From JBEICQ01 sp046297395 (GTDB lineage Bacteria > Bacteroidota > Bacteroidia > UBA4408), in contig JBKCNM010000082.1 of assembly GCA_046297395.1 (NCBI GenBank), positions 1 to 31,528 on the forward strand: a stretch of 31,528 bases of DNA. Reading direction: 5' to 3'. Shown in pieces: positions 1 through 8,098 of this stretch. The notes under the pieces are model-generated. The model was not told the origin of the DNA, did not search any database, and saw only the letters and a list, made by a program, of their open reading frames with translations. The position numbers and the translations under genes were made by a program. Position 1 is the first letter of the stretch; each line of letters starts with the position of its first letter.

Positions 1-329
1 AAAAACTCTCCTCGGAAGTAAAAACCTGGAACATTACCCTCGACAAGGAAGAAATTGCTTTTTACGCTGCCCAAAAAATTCTCTTTCTCCTGGAAAGCCT
101 TCGAACCCATTTGTTCGAAACAAAGTATATCGCATCCATTAATCGGGCCCTGGCGGTACTCGACAAACTGGAAATTGCCCCCGACACCTGGAAATCGCAA
201 AATGCATTTTTTTACATTGCACCCAAAATTATCGAGAGCCTGGAAACAGCCGATCTGGTGTCCTCCAAAAAAGAGGAATACCGTCGACAACTCAAACAAT
301 TGGCCGGTTACCTAAAAGTGAGTATCTGA
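1..329 (+). CDS. 3' end of a gene, possibly DUF3536-type glycosidase (partial)
   Basis: An open frame runs in from the left window edge (first full codon at base 3) and stops with TGA at 327-329, so only about 108 C-terminal residues are visible. The fragment is alpha-helical and rich in Lys, Glu and Leu. It contains a segment 'TWKSQNAFF' preceded by a helix of the type 'INRALAVLDKL'. This resembles, from memory, the end of DUF3536-type proteins (relatives of GH57 glycosidases), where a Leu-Trp-x-x-Gln-Asn segment sits near the C-terminus. The GH13 alpha-amylase gene that starts 6 nt downstream, probably in the same operon, fits a role in alpha-glucan metabolism. The catalytic part lies outside the window, so the family name is tentative; that it is a real coding end is much surer. 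Confidence 0.5.
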   Translation, partial: KLSSEVKTWNITLDKEEIAFYAAQKILFLLESLRTHLFETKYIASINRALAVLDKLEIAPDTWKSQNAFFYIAPKIIESLETADLVSSKKEEYRRQLKQLAGYLKVSI

Positions 330-335
330 AAAAAC

Positions 336-1697
336 ATGAAAATAAAAAATCTCCTCCTCGCCATCCTGGCCTTCAATGGCCTTGGCTTGCAAGCACAGAC
401 TGCCATGAAAAAAATGCCTGAAAGCACTTTGGTCACACAGCCTCAGTGGGCAAAAAATGCAGTGATTTATGAAGTCAATGTCAGACAATTTTCACCCGAA
501 GGAACATTTAAGGAAGTAACCAAAGCCCTGCCCCGCTTAAAAAAATTAGGTGTTGATATTCTTTGGCTAATGCCCATTCATCCAATTGGAGAGGAAGGCC
601 GCAAAGGTAGTCTGGGTTCTTATTATGCCGTGAAAGATTATGATGCAGTGAATCCGGAATTTGGTAGCATGGATGACTTTTTGGTCTTGGTGAAAAATGT
701 GCACGCCAATGGAATGAAAATCATCATTGATTGGGTAGCAAATCATACCTCGCCCGACAACAAATGGGTAAAAGAGCATCCCGAATATTACCTGAAAGAC
801 AAGCAGGGAAAATTTATTCCGCCGGTGCCTGACTGGACCGATGTGATTGACCTCGATTACAACAATGCCCAGATGCGTGCTGCCATGCAGGGCTCCATGA
901 TTCTCTGGCTGAAGCGTGCAGATATAGATGGGTTTCGCTGCGATGTGGCAGAGATGGTTCCCATGGATTTCTGGACCAATACCCGAAAAATCCTAAACAA
1001 TGTAAAGCCCGATGTATTTATGCTTGCCGAAGGCGAGAAACCCGAACTGCATGATGCATTCAACATGACTTATTCTTGGAAAGTATATCATGCCCTGAAG
1101 GGCTTGTGCCGCAAAGAAGAAGGAAAAGACATGAACCATTTGTGCCGTGTGATTGATGCAGAAAGAACTGATTATCCTCAGGATGGACTGCGTATGTTTT
1201 TTACCAGCAACCATGATGAAAACTCCTGGAATGCCACCGAGTTTGAAGCCTTCGGAAAAAATGCCAAAGCAGCTGCCGTACTTGCTTTTACCCTTCCCGG
1301 CATGCCCTTGATCTACAATGGACAGGAAGCGCCTTACGATCACAGATTGAAATTTTTTGACCGCGATCCTATTGAGTGGAACAAATACATGTATGCAGAT
1401 TTCTATGAAAGTTTGGCAAAACTCCACAAACAAAATCCTGCAATCAATCAATGGAACAACAAAGGAAGTTTGGAATGGCTCATCAAGGGGAGTGACAAAA
1501 ATGTGATGGCATTTGTGCGCACGGATGGAAAAAATAAAGTTCTGGTGGTACTTAATTTATCCGATGAAAAGCAAGAGGCAGAGATTAAACTACCGTCTTT
1601 CGCTGGATTCAAGGAATGGTTTACCGGCACTCTCTTGCAAAACGGCAATTTGAGCCTTCCTCCAAACAGCTGGAGGGTATATGTGCTGAACCAATAG
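336..1697 (+). CDS. Secreted GH13 alpha-amylase family glycosidase
   Basis: This 453-residue protein is a glycoside hydrolase family 13 enzyme that cleaves or transfers alpha-glucosidic bonds in starch- or glycogen-like glucans. Residues 1-21 form a Sec signal peptide ending in LQAQ, so it acts in the periplasm or outside. All four GH13 signature regions are visible: DWVANH at 132-137, GFRCD with the nucleophile Asp203, LAE with the acid/base Glu232, and SNHDEN with the transition-state Asp294. A short C-terminal beta domain (about 375-453) follows the barrel, as usual. The ATG lies 6 nt after the preceding stop, suggesting cotranscription. The exact substrate (maltodextrin, starch, trehalose-type) cannot be read from the sequence. 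The following gene is AT-rich and starts 56 nt later. Confidence 0.93.
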   Translation: MKIKNLLLAILAFNGLGLQAQTAMKKMPESTLVTQPQWAKNAVIYEVNVRQFSPEGTFKEVTKALPRLKKLGVDILWLMPIHPIGEEGRKGSLGSYYAVKDYDAVNPEFGSMDDFLVLVKNVHANGMKIIIDWVANHTSPDNKWVKEHPEYYLKDKQGKFIPPVPDWTDVIDLDYNNAQMRAAMQGSMILWLKRADIDGFRCDVAEMVPMDFWTNTRKILNNVKPDVFMLAEGEKPELHDAFNMTYSWKVYHALKGLCRKEEGKDMNHLCRVIDAERTDYPQDGLRMFFTSNHDENSWNATEFEAFGKNAKAAAVLAFTLPGMPLIYNGQEAPYDHRLKFFDRDPIEWNKYMYADFYESLAKLHKQNPAINQWNNKGSLEWLIKGSDKNVMAFVRTDGKNKVLVVLNLSDEKQEAEIKLPSFAGFKEWFTGTLLQNGNLSLPPNSWRVYVLNQ

Positions 1698-1753
1698 GGG
1701 CAAGAAATTGTGAAACAAAGATTTAGACAAAACCATAAAAAGTAAAAAACAGA

Positions 1754-2317
1754 TTGGAAACTTTAAGACTCTATTTCGACAATTTCTTAAAACTGGATGA
1801 CTTTGAATGGGCAGACTTTGAAAAATGTATAGTAAAGAAACAAATCGTAAAAAACGAGCAGATTCTTAAGCAAGGAGAATACTGCAATTTTATCGCATTT
1901 ATCCATGAAGGGAGTTTTAGATTCTATTATGACAAAGATGGTGAAGAAAAAATCACTGCCTTTAATTTTAAAGGCAACTTTGTTACTAACTATAGGAGCT
2001 TTTTAAGCGGACAGCCTTCAGACCATTATATACAAGCTTTGCAAGATTCACTTATTTACATAATTAATCTGCAAGATTTACAATCCTTATACGATAAGCA
2101 TAAAAACATTGAACGACTTGGCAGATTGATTGCTGAAAATTTATATCTCACAGTCGCTAATCGCCTTGACTCGTTTATGTTCCAAACTCCCGCAGAAAGA
2201 TATAAGGAGTTAACAGAAAGGAATTCAAGATTGCTTCAAGAAATACCCCAATATATGATTGCTTCATATCTCGGTGTAAAACCAGAGACATTAAGTCGTA
2301 TTAGAACACGCAAATAA
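1754..2317 (+). CDS. Crp/Fnr family transcriptional regulator
   Basis: This 187-residue protein has a cyclic-nucleotide-binding-type jelly roll (about 20-115), a connecting helix (about 118-140) and a C-terminal helix-turn-helix (about 163-187). The recognition helix carries Glu178-x-x-Ser181-Arg182, the ExxSR pattern that FNR uses to read TTGA half-sites, rather than the CRP pattern. There are no N-terminal cysteines for an iron-sulfur cluster, so the signal is unknown. The start is TTG at 1754: a stop codon at 1736-1738 closes the frame and no ATG lies between, and the resulting METLR N-terminus is typical of Bacteroidota members. The protein ends only five residues after ExxSR, a little shorter than usual. 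It is more AT-rich than the flanking genes. A perfect TTGAC-N4-GTCAA box lies just downstream, before the beta-barrel gene. Confidence 0.88.
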   Translation: METLRLYFDNFLKLDDFEWADFEKCIVKKQIVKNEQILKQGEYCNFIAFIHEGSFRFYYDKDGEEKITAFNFKGNFVTNYRSFLSGQPSDHYIQALQDSLIYIINLQDLQSLYDKHKNIERLGRLIAENLYLTVANRLDSFMFQTPAERYKELTERNSRLLQEIPQYMIASYLGVKPETLSRIRTRK

Positions 2318-2338
2318 ACTTGCTTCTGAAATCATTTA

Positions 2339-2352
2339 TTGACTTTGGTCAA
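2339..2352. promoter_or_regulatory. FNR-like operator (TTGAC-N4-GTCAA)
   Basis: Perfect 5+4+5 inverted repeat TTGACTTTGGTCAA, 21 nt after the Crp/Fnr-type gene and 61 nt before the beta-barrel gene. FNR-type proteins with an ExxSR helix bind TTGAT-N4-ATCAA-like sites, and the neighbouring regulator has ExxSR. A -7-like TTCTTTTG at 2376-2383 would put the transcription start near 2388, so the box would be centred about 42 nt upstream, the class II activator position. No -33 TTG is seen, as expected for an activator-dependent promoter. Confidence 0.6.
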
Positions 2353-2375
2353 CAACTTTAGGTGTTTGGAAGTTC

Positions 2376-2383
2376 TTCTTTTG
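2376..2383 (+). promoter_or_regulatory. Weak -7 element for the beta-barrel gene
   Basis: TTCTTTTG differs from the Bacteroidota -7 consensus TAnnTTTG at one position and is followed by GCACT, similar to the clear promoters elsewhere in this window. It sits 30 nt before the ATG at 2414. There is no -33 TTG at the normal distance; that place is taken by the right side of the FNR-like box. Confidence 0.35.
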
Positions 2384-2413
2384 CACTAGAATTTAACATC
2401 AAAAATCTAGACA

Positions 2414-2992
2414 ATGGAAAGAGTATTTTTAACGATTGCTTTGATAGCAATTACAGCCTTATCGGCTTTTTCTCAAGAAAACAACAAGCCTTCAAGAAAA
2501 TGGGGGGCAGAAGTAAATTTACTTTGGCCGATTTATCCCGGAAACATTTACAAAGGACAAGTAACCTACGAAACTTGGAGGAAAGATGATTTGGCCGGAG
2601 ATGTTTTTGTTGGATTAACCATTAGACCATTTGAATTTAGGGAAGCAGAAGGCGATTTTGCAAACTATGCACTGACATTTGGATACAGGCAATTTGTTTG
2701 GAAAGGACTTCATATAGAACTTTACAACGCTTTTGGTCCGGGTTTTAATCGAAATAATGCAGTTGATGGAAAAGACTATTCGAGCTGGGATTATGAAGTT
2801 GGGATATTAGCCGGATATCGTTGGGAGTTTATTAAAAAAGAGAAAAGAGAAAAGATGAAGTTCAGCCCTTATTTAAGCACTCAACACGGAACTTATTATG
2901 TGGCTTCAAAAAGTAATCCGCATCCAATCATAGGTTCAACGGAAGAAAGACCCATATATGTTGGTACATTAAACTTAGGAATCAGATTTTAA
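2414..2992 (+). CDS. Small outer-membrane beta-barrel protein, function unknown
   Basis: This 192-residue protein has a signal peptide (residues 1-20, ending AFSQ). Many alternating aromatic/polar stretches follow, and the end is GIRF, a terminal Phe typical of outer-membrane beta-barrels. Its size suggests an 8-stranded barrel. I do not recognise a specific family. The gene stands 96 nt downstream of a Crp/Fnr-type regulator, with an FNR-like box in the gap, so the regulator most likely controls it. Codon use is AT-rich, like the regulator and unlike the amylase and TonB-receptor genes, so the two may have been acquired together. Confidence is high for an envelope protein and low for any function. 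Confidence 0.75.
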   Translation: MERVFLTIALIAITALSAFSQENNKPSRKWGAEVNLLWPIYPGNIYKGQVTYETWRKDDLAGDVFVGLTIRPFEFREAEGDFANYALTFGYRQFVWKGLHIELYNAFGPGFNRNNAVDGKDYSSWDYEVGILAGYRWEFIKKEKREKMKFSPYLSTQHGTYYVASKSNPHPIIGSTEERPIYVGTLNLGIRF

Positions 2993-3061
2993 ACATTTAC
3001 TTGATTAAATCGATAAATACCAAAGACCCACTACAGTTTAATTCGGAGTCCATGTAGCTGT

Positions 3062-3092
3062 ATGACGCTTTTTGATTTCTATTCATGACGCT
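3062..3092. repeat. Short direct repeat ATGACGCT (two copies)
   Basis: ATGACGCT occurs at 3062-3069 and 3085-3092, 23 bp apart (about two helical turns), and both copies are followed by a T-rich stretch and TGAT. The pair lies in the 216-bp gap before the TonB-receptor gene. It could be an operator or chance; nothing else is recognised in this gap. Confidence 0.3.
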
Positions 3093-3208
3093 ATTTCTGA
3101 TGTATGGTAGTGCTAAATTTCCACCAGAACACAGCGACGCATGAACGATTTATTAAATAATGCATGTTCCTGTAACAAAATAAGCCTTTTCTTTGTCTCC
3201 CCTAAAAC

Positions 3209-5566
3209 ATGATGCACAAATTATTTCTCGCTTGCTTTTTTCTGTTGGTTTGTCTAGGTAAGGTTGAAGCAAGATTCACAATCAGCGGCACAATCAAAGA
3301 CAAAGCCAGCGGTGAAGCCTTGATCGGCTCAGTCGCTCAGATCAAAGAAACCGGCCAGGCAGTAGCCACCAATGTATTCGGCTTTTATTCCCTCACCATG
3401 CAGCCCGGGAATTATACCCTCAGCTTTACCTATCTGGGATACGAAACAATTGTGCAATCCATTCAACTCGATCGCGACATCGTATTGAACATCGAGATGA
3501 AAGAGCTTGCCAATGAATTGAAAACCGTAGAGGTGAAAGCAGAGAAGAGCAGCGACAATGTAAAAAAAATGGAGATGAGTGTGGCCAAACTCGACATCCG
3601 CACCATCCAGAAAATACCTGCGTTTTTAGGAGAAGTAGACATTGTTCGGGCGGTTCAGTTGTTACCCGGCGTAACCACTGTAGGCGAAGGTGCCACAGGT
3701 TTTAATGTGCGCGGAGGGAACATTGACCAAAACCTGATTTTACTTGACGATGCTCCTGTATTTAACTCCGCGCATGTGTTCGGATTTTTCTCTGTTTTTA
3801 ATCCGGATGCAGTCAGGGATGTGAAACTGATCAAAGGAGGAATTCCTGCACAATATGGCGGACGCTTGTCCTCTGTGCTGGATGTGCGCATGAAGGAAGG
3901 CAACAGCAAATCATTCCGTGTAAACTCAGGCCTTGGTATTTTGTTCAGCCGATTGAGCATCGAAGGCCCTATCAAAAAAGACAAAGCCTCCTTTATCATC
4001 GCAGGCAGGCGAAGCTACTTCGACCAATTCTTTCGTTTTGCACCCGATCAGGCTGTAAGAGGCTCCATTGCTTATTTCTACGATTTAACTGCCAAAACAA
4101 ATCTCATCATGAACGATAACAACCGGATTTTTCTCTCTGCTTATTCAGGCAGAGATAAGTTCGGATTCGGTGGCGTAAATGGCTTCGGTTGGAACAACGG
4201 AAACAACACAGTTACCCTCAGGTACAACAAGGTTTTTTCGCGTAAACTTTTCAGCAATGTATCGGCCATCTACAGCAACTACGATTACCAGATAGGCGTT
4301 GGTGACAACACCGACGGATTCAATTGGAAGGCAAGTATTACCAACTACAGTCTCAAACCCGAATGCACCTGGTACATCAACGAAAAAAACCAGCTCACTT
4401 TTGGAGGAAGCAGTACTTATTATCGCTTTGATCCGGGTATCCTGGTATTCTATAGTGCCGGAGAAAGAAGAGAAAATGGCAGTGAAAATAAATTCTCACT
4501 CGAAAATGCCTTATATGCAGGCAATGAACAAACCCTGAACAGCAAATGGACACTGCAATATGGCATCCGATTTTCTCATTTTGCTTATCTAGGTCCGGGA
4601 ACTGCTTACTATTTCCGCGACACAGTGAGCAGCTTTACAGTACCTTCTACAGGGAGTAAATATTTCCGCACCAATGAAATCATTCAGCAATACAGGAATT
4701 TCGAACCCAGGTTCTCCGTTAAATATGAGGTGAATGAGTTTTCATCCATCAAGGCCAGTTACAATCGCATGGCACAATACCTCCATCTTATTTCCAACAC
4801 CACCGCATCCACTCCTTTTGATGTATGGCTGCCTTCTACCAACAATATCAAACCTCAGTTGGCCAACCAGGTTGCACTCGGTTATTTCAGAAATTTTGGA
4901 ACCGACGAGATGTTTGAGTGCTCGGTGGAGGGATACTACAAAACCATTCCTTACATCGTTGAATATGTAAACGGAGCCAATTTGTTTTTGAATCGCCTTG
5001 TAGAAGGAGAACTGCTTGCCGGCAAAGGAAGGGCTTGGGGCTTAGAGGGATTTTTTAGAAAAAACAGTGGCAAGCTCACAGGATTTATCAGCTATACTTT
5101 AGGTAAAGCTGAAACAAAAGCAGGTAATATCAACAATGGTGATTGGTTTCCAAACCGATTTGACAGAAGGCACAACCTCAACACAAGCCTAAGTTACGAC
5201 ATCTTCCCAAGGGTTACATTTTCCGCCAATTTCTTATATGCCACAGGCACGCCGGCTACTTTCCCTACCAACCGCATGGAATTGCAAGGATTCGCTATTC
5301 CTCTGAATGTTGACAATTTCAGAAACAATGCCCGCATCCCTGATTATCACCGCGTGGATTTGTCATGCATCATCAAACTGAAACCCCTTTACAAAAACCG
5401 ATACAATCATAACCTGGTGGTTTCTGTTTACAATGTATATGGAAGAAAAAATGCTTTTAGCATTTACTTTAGAGGCAACCCCGAAAATCCCCAAAATACC
5501 GAAGCCGTGCGATTTGCAGTTTTGGGTATTCCGGTACCTGGCATTACTGACAATTTAAACTTCTAA
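3209..5566 (+). CDS. TonB-dependent receptor with carboxypeptidase-like N-domain
   Basis: This 785-residue outer-membrane receptor takes up an unknown ligand using TonB energy. Residues 1-21 are a signal peptide. Residues 24-105 form a carboxypeptidase-D regulatory-like beta-sandwich. Residues about 125-230 form the plug, with GFNVRGGNIDQNLILLDD and a GGIPAQYGGRLSSVLD segment. The rest is a 22-strand-type barrel ending in LNF. The start has two adjacent ATG codons (3209 and 3212). The stop is one base before the ATG of a DUF4249 lipoprotein, an arrangement common in Bacteroidota and analogous in layout, not in sequence, to SusC/SusD. The ligand cannot be deduced. Confidence 0.92.
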   Translation: MMHKLFLACFFLLVCLGKVEARFTISGTIKDKASGEALIGSVAQIKETGQAVATNVFGFYSLTMQPGNYTLSFTYLGYETIVQSIQLDRDIVLNIEMKELANELKTVEVKAEKSSDNVKKMEMSVAKLDIRTIQKIPAFLGEVDIVRAVQLLPGVTTVGEGATGFNVRGGNIDQNLILLDDAPVFNSAHVFGFFSVFNPDAVRDVKLIKGGIPAQYGGRLSSVLDVRMKEGNSKSFRVNSGLGILFSRLSIEGPIKKDKASFIIAGRRSYFDQFFRFAPDQAVRGSIAYFYDLTAKTNLIMNDNNRIFLSAYSGRDKFGFGGVNGFGWNNGNNTVTLRYNKVFSRKLFSNVSAIYSNYDYQIGVGDNTDGFNWKASITNYSLKPECTWYINEKNQLTFGGSSTYYRFDPGILVFYSAGERRENGSENKFSLENALYAGNEQTLNSKWTLQYGIRFSHFAYLGPGTAYYFRDTVSSFTVPSTGSKYFRTNEIIQQYRNFEPRFSVKYEVNEFSSIKASYNRMAQYLHLISNTTASTPFDVWLPSTNNIKPQLANQVALGYFRNFGTDEMFECSVEGYYKTIPYIVEYVNGANLFLNRLVEGELLAGKGRAWGLEGFFRKNSGKLTGFISYTLGKAETKAGNINNGDWFPNRFDRRHNLNTSLSYDIFPRVTFSANFLYATGTPATFPTNRMELQGFAIPLNVDNFRNNARIPDYHRVDLSCIIKLKPLYKNRYNHNLVVSVYNVYGRKNAFSIYFRGNPENPQNTEAVRFAVLGIPVPGITDNLNF

Positions 5567-5567
5567 C

Positions 5568-6464
5568 ATGAAAAGACTACAAATCATCCTGCTGTTCATG
5601 TTTGCCATCGCGCTCCAATCCTGCGAAGATGTGGTGCAGGTAGAAATAGCGGGCAGCCGCCCCACGCTCTGTGTTGATGCTTTCATCACAAACGATACCC
5701 TTCCTCAAAAAATCAAACTCACGCTAACCGCACCCTATCTCGGCAATACCGCTGCAAATGCTGCAACCGGAGCAAAAATAACCATGACAGATATTGCTGA
5801 ACGGGTGTTTGAATTCACCGATCCAGACAATGATGGGGTTTACATCTGCAATCAACCTGTGCGTACCTCCGATCCAAGAACCTGGTTTCCTATAGGGGTT
5901 CCGGGTAATTTTTACAGGTTAGAAATCAATTATGCAAATGAAACCTATGAATCTTTTGCCAAGATGGACAGTGTGCCTCCCATCGACAGCCTTGGCTATG
6001 AGTTTGAAGAACAGGATATACGCGGAAACGATACCATCAAATCAGGTTATGAACTGACAATGGTTGCCAGAGATATTCCGGGACAGAACAATGCTTATTG
6101 GTTTAAATCCTATAGAAATGGTGTTTTGTTCAACAAACCCAACGACCTCAATCTTGCACTCAACGCAGCCTACTCAGAGGGTTCTGATGGCGTGCAGTTT
6201 ATTGCACCCATCATTTTCAACCTGAGCCCTGAGAGATTTCAGCCCGGTGAAGTGGCAACAGTAGAAATACATTCAATAGGAGTACCTACCTATGTTTTTC
6301 TCAACATTGCGCAAAATCAAATGACCAACGGTGGACTTTTTGCATCACCTGTGGTGAACTGTCCAACCAATATCATCAATAAAGACCCCAAAAGCAAGGC
6401 ACAGGTGGTGGGCTGGTTTTGCGCAGCATCCATTTACCGGAAATCAGTGAAAATCAAAAATTGA
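5568..6464 (+). CDS. DUF4249 domain-containing lipoprotein
   Basis: This 298-residue lipoprotein begins with a charged stretch, a hydrophobic stretch and a lipobox ending at Cys19 (LQSC), so it is lipid-anchored in the envelope. The N-terminal part after the Cys (VVQVEIAGSRPTLCVDAFIT, then a 'ATGAKITMTD' and 'DGVYICN' strand pattern) matches DUF4249, a family almost always encoded next to a TonB-dependent receptor. Only one base separates it from the receptor gene. By analogy with SusD-like partners it may help present the ligand to the receptor, but the biochemical role is not established. The end of the gene overlaps the -33 element of the next promoter. Confidence 0.88.
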   Translation: MKRLQIILLFMFAIALQSCEDVVQVEIAGSRPTLCVDAFITNDTLPQKIKLTLTAPYLGNTAANAATGAKITMTDIAERVFEFTDPDNDGVYICNQPVRTSDPRTWFPIGVPGNFYRLEINYANETYESFAKMDSVPPIDSLGYEFEEQDIRGNDTIKSGYELTMVARDIPGQNNAYWFKSYRNGVLFNKPNDLNLALNAAYSEGSDGVQFIAPIIFNLSPERFQPGEVATVEIHSIGVPTYVFLNIAQNQMTNGGLFASPVVNCPTNIINKDPKSKAQVVGWFCAASIYRKSVKIKN

Positions 6465-6490
6465 TTCACTATTTTTAAATGATAACTTTG
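6461..6490 (+). promoter_or_regulatory. Bacteroidota promoter for FkbM-DUF3109
   Basis: TTG at 6461-6463, a 19-nt spacer, then TAACTTTG at 6483-6490, matching the Bacteroidota sigma-A consensus TTG/TAnnTTTG. The -33 element overlaps the stop codon of the DUF4249 gene. The predicted start lies about 20 nt before the TTG start codon at 6516. Confidence 0.65.
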
Positions 6491-6515
6491 CGGGACCTTT
6501 TGAATATACCTTGTT

Positions 6516-7262
6516 TTGAATATCAAAAACTATATACAGTACCTGCTTCAGCGTTTGCTGGGATTTGAGGGGTATCTGTTTTGGTTTGCAAGGTTTAAGG
6601 TTGCAACCCTGAAATGGGACAAGAAAGAGAACCATATATTTCTACTCAAGCAAATTACGCTTCCTGAGGGCTCTGCCATCTTGGATGTGGGGGCGAATCT
6701 GGGTATTCTCACAGTGCATTTTGCGCGCATGTTTCCAAACCATCCCATTGTTGCTTTTGAGCCTGTTACAGAAAACTACCTCATCCTCTGCCGGATGGTA
6801 AAATTTTACAACCTCAAAAATGTAAGCACATATAACATCGGCCTCAGCGACATGAACGGAGAACTCACTATGCTCATGCCTCTTGAAGGCGGCACGCGTA
6901 AACAAGGACTCAGTCATGTTGTAACCGAGCGAACACCGGCTGCAACCAAAGGAAAAGTATATCACATCGCTGCATTCAGGTTGGATGACTGGTGGCAATC
7001 GAACCGACCAAAAAACAGCATGGGACTGTTGAAAATGGATGTAGAAAACCACGAATCAAAAGTATTGTTGGGCAGTACGGATTGTATCCGCCAATTCAGA
7101 CCTTTTGTGTTGGCAGAATTATGGGACAATGAAAACAGGGTTAATGCCTCTGCATTTTTTGATGAAATTGGCGGATACACCTGCAAAGCGAGCATCAACA
7201 AGCGCTTGGTGCCAATGGACATAAAAAATCCTTCCTGCCAGAACTTTTTTTTCATACCATGA
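6516..7262 (+). CDS. FkbM family SAM-dependent methyltransferase
   Basis: This 248-residue protein has the class I methyltransferase fold: the SAM-binding motif ILDVGANLG around residues 55-63, FEPVTEN at 81-87, and the FkbM-type KMDVENHE motif in the C-terminal half. FkbM enzymes O-methylate sugars or related hydroxyls in polysaccharides and natural products; the acceptor here is unknown. The start is taken as TTG at 6516, because no ATG precedes the SAM motif and the N-terminal helix is needed for the fold. Its TGA overlaps the ATG of the DUF3109 gene (ATGA), indicating translational coupling. A second FkbM gene lies about 1 kb away on the other strand. Confidence 0.87.
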   Translation: MNIKNYIQYLLQRLLGFEGYLFWFARFKVATLKWDKKENHIFLLKQITLPEGSAILDVGANLGILTVHFARMFPNHPIVAFEPVTENYLILCRMVKFYNLKNVSTYNIGLSDMNGELTMLMPLEGGTRKQGLSHVVTERTPAATKGKVYHIAAFRLDDWWQSNRPKNSMGLLKMDVENHESKVLLGSTDCIRQFRPFVLAELWDNENRVNASAFFDEIGGYTCKASINKRLVPMDIKNPSCQNFFFIP

Positions 7263-7843
7263 TTGGCATAGGAGATACCTTGGTGAGCGATGATGTTTTT
7301 GAAAAACATTTTGTCTGCAACCTACATGCTTGCAAGGGATCTTGTTGTGTGCAGGGCGATTCCGGTGCTCCTCTGCTACCGGGGGAGTCAGCCATGCTGC
7401 AAAAACACTTCGAGGAATATTCCTCGTTAATGACGGAGGAAGGAAGAATAGAAATTTCCCGTCAGGGTTTTTCGGTAACCGATGAAGACCAAGAAGAGGT
7501 GACCCCACTGATTGGTGAAAAAGGAGCCTGTGCTTATGTTTATTATGAGCATGGCATTGCGGGTTGCAGCATCGAAAAAGCTGCTTTACAAGGCCTTACA
7601 AAAGCCCAAAAGCCTTTAAGCTGCCATTTGTACCCCATCAGAATAGCCAAATTAGGGGAAGTAACTGCACTCAATTATCATCGTTGGGAAGTTTGTTCAC
7701 CTGCCACTGTGCTTGGCAAACAACAAGGGATTCCTGTTTTCAGATTCCTGAAAAATGCCCTTACCAGGCACTTCGGAGATGAGTATTACCGGGAGATGGA
7801 AAACATCTATGAAAACTATTTCCAAAAAAAAAACAATATTTGA
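7259..7843 (+). CDS. DUF3109 family cysteine-rich protein
   Basis: This 194-residue cytoplasmic protein belongs to DUF3109, a conserved Bacteroidota family of unknown function. It has eight cysteines: Cys20, Cys25, Cys29 and Cys30 near the N-terminus (CNLHACKGSCC), then Cys91, Cys103, Cys122 (LSCHLYP) and Cys146 (EVCSP). The pattern suggests a metal or iron-sulfur site, as in the related UPF0153/YkgJ-type zinc- or iron-chelating proteins. The ATG overlaps the stop of the FkbM gene by 4 nt, so the two are coupled, although no functional link between them is known to me. Confidence 0.87.
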   Translation: MIGIGDTLVSDDVFEKHFVCNLHACKGSCCVQGDSGAPLLPGESAMLQKHFEEYSSLMTEEGRIEISRQGFSVTDEDQEEVTPLIGEKGACAYVYYEHGIAGCSIEKAALQGLTKAQKPLSCHLYPIRIAKLGEVTALNYHRWEVCSPATVLGKQQGIPVFRFLKNALTRHFGDEYYREMENIYENYFQKKNNI

Positions 7844-7853
7844 TGAATATCTT

Positions 7854-7882
7854 TTGGCAATTTCAATATTTATCTATATTTG
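7854..7882 (+). promoter_or_regulatory. Promoter of rpmH
   Basis: TTG at 7854-7856, an 18-nt spacer, then TATATTTG at 7875-7882, a perfect TAnnTTTG. It is followed by CACACT. The ten bases TTTGCACACT (7879-7888) also occur at the promoter of the thrS operon (minus strand, 13039-13048). The predicted start lies about 20 nt before the rpmH ATG. Confidence 0.75.
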
Positions 7883-7906
7883 CACACTGAATTATCGTAA
7901 AGAGCA

Positions 7907-8065
7907 ATGAAAAGGACATTCCAGCCTTCCCAAAGAAAGCGTAGAAATAAACACGGTTTTCGCGAGAGAATGGCCACAGCAAATGGTCGTAGGGTTCTCG
8001 CAGCGCGCCGCAGACGCGGGCGTAAAAAGCTTACTGTAAGTGATGTTAAACTTCACAAGCGGTAA
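7907..8065 (+). CDS. rpmH: Ribosomal protein bL34
   Basis: This 52-residue, very basic protein begins MKRTFQPSQRKRRNKHGF and contains RMATANGRRVLAARRRRGR, the unmistakable bL34 sequence of the large ribosomal subunit. A bL34 is normally 44-52 residues; the extra C-terminal LTVSDVKLHKR is of the Bacteroidota kind. It has its own promoter 25 nt upstream and a strong terminator 33 nt downstream, so it is a single-gene unit. rnpA, yidC and dnaA, its neighbours in many bacteria, are not in this window. Confidence 0.97.
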   Translation: MKRTFQPSQRKRRNKHGFRERMATANGRRVLAARRRRGRKKLTVSDVKLHKR

Positions 8066-8098
8066 GATTAATTTTAGTTTTCATAGGTTTAGGGTTAG

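Noticed and set aside
993..1451. A 152-codon open frame opposite the alpha-amylase gene
   Set aside because: It lies inside a clear GH13 gene on the other strand, with no start signals or recognisable protein features.
1708..1718. TTGT-GAA-ACAA inverted repeat before the Crp/Fnr gene
   Set aside because: Arms of only 4 bp in an AT-rich stretch; expected by chance and not aligned with any promoter element.
3188..3195. TTTCTTTG as a -7 element for the TonB-receptor gene
   Set aside because: One mismatch to consensus, no -33 TTG at the right distance, and the predicted start would leave only about a 10-nt leader; too weak to list as a promoter.
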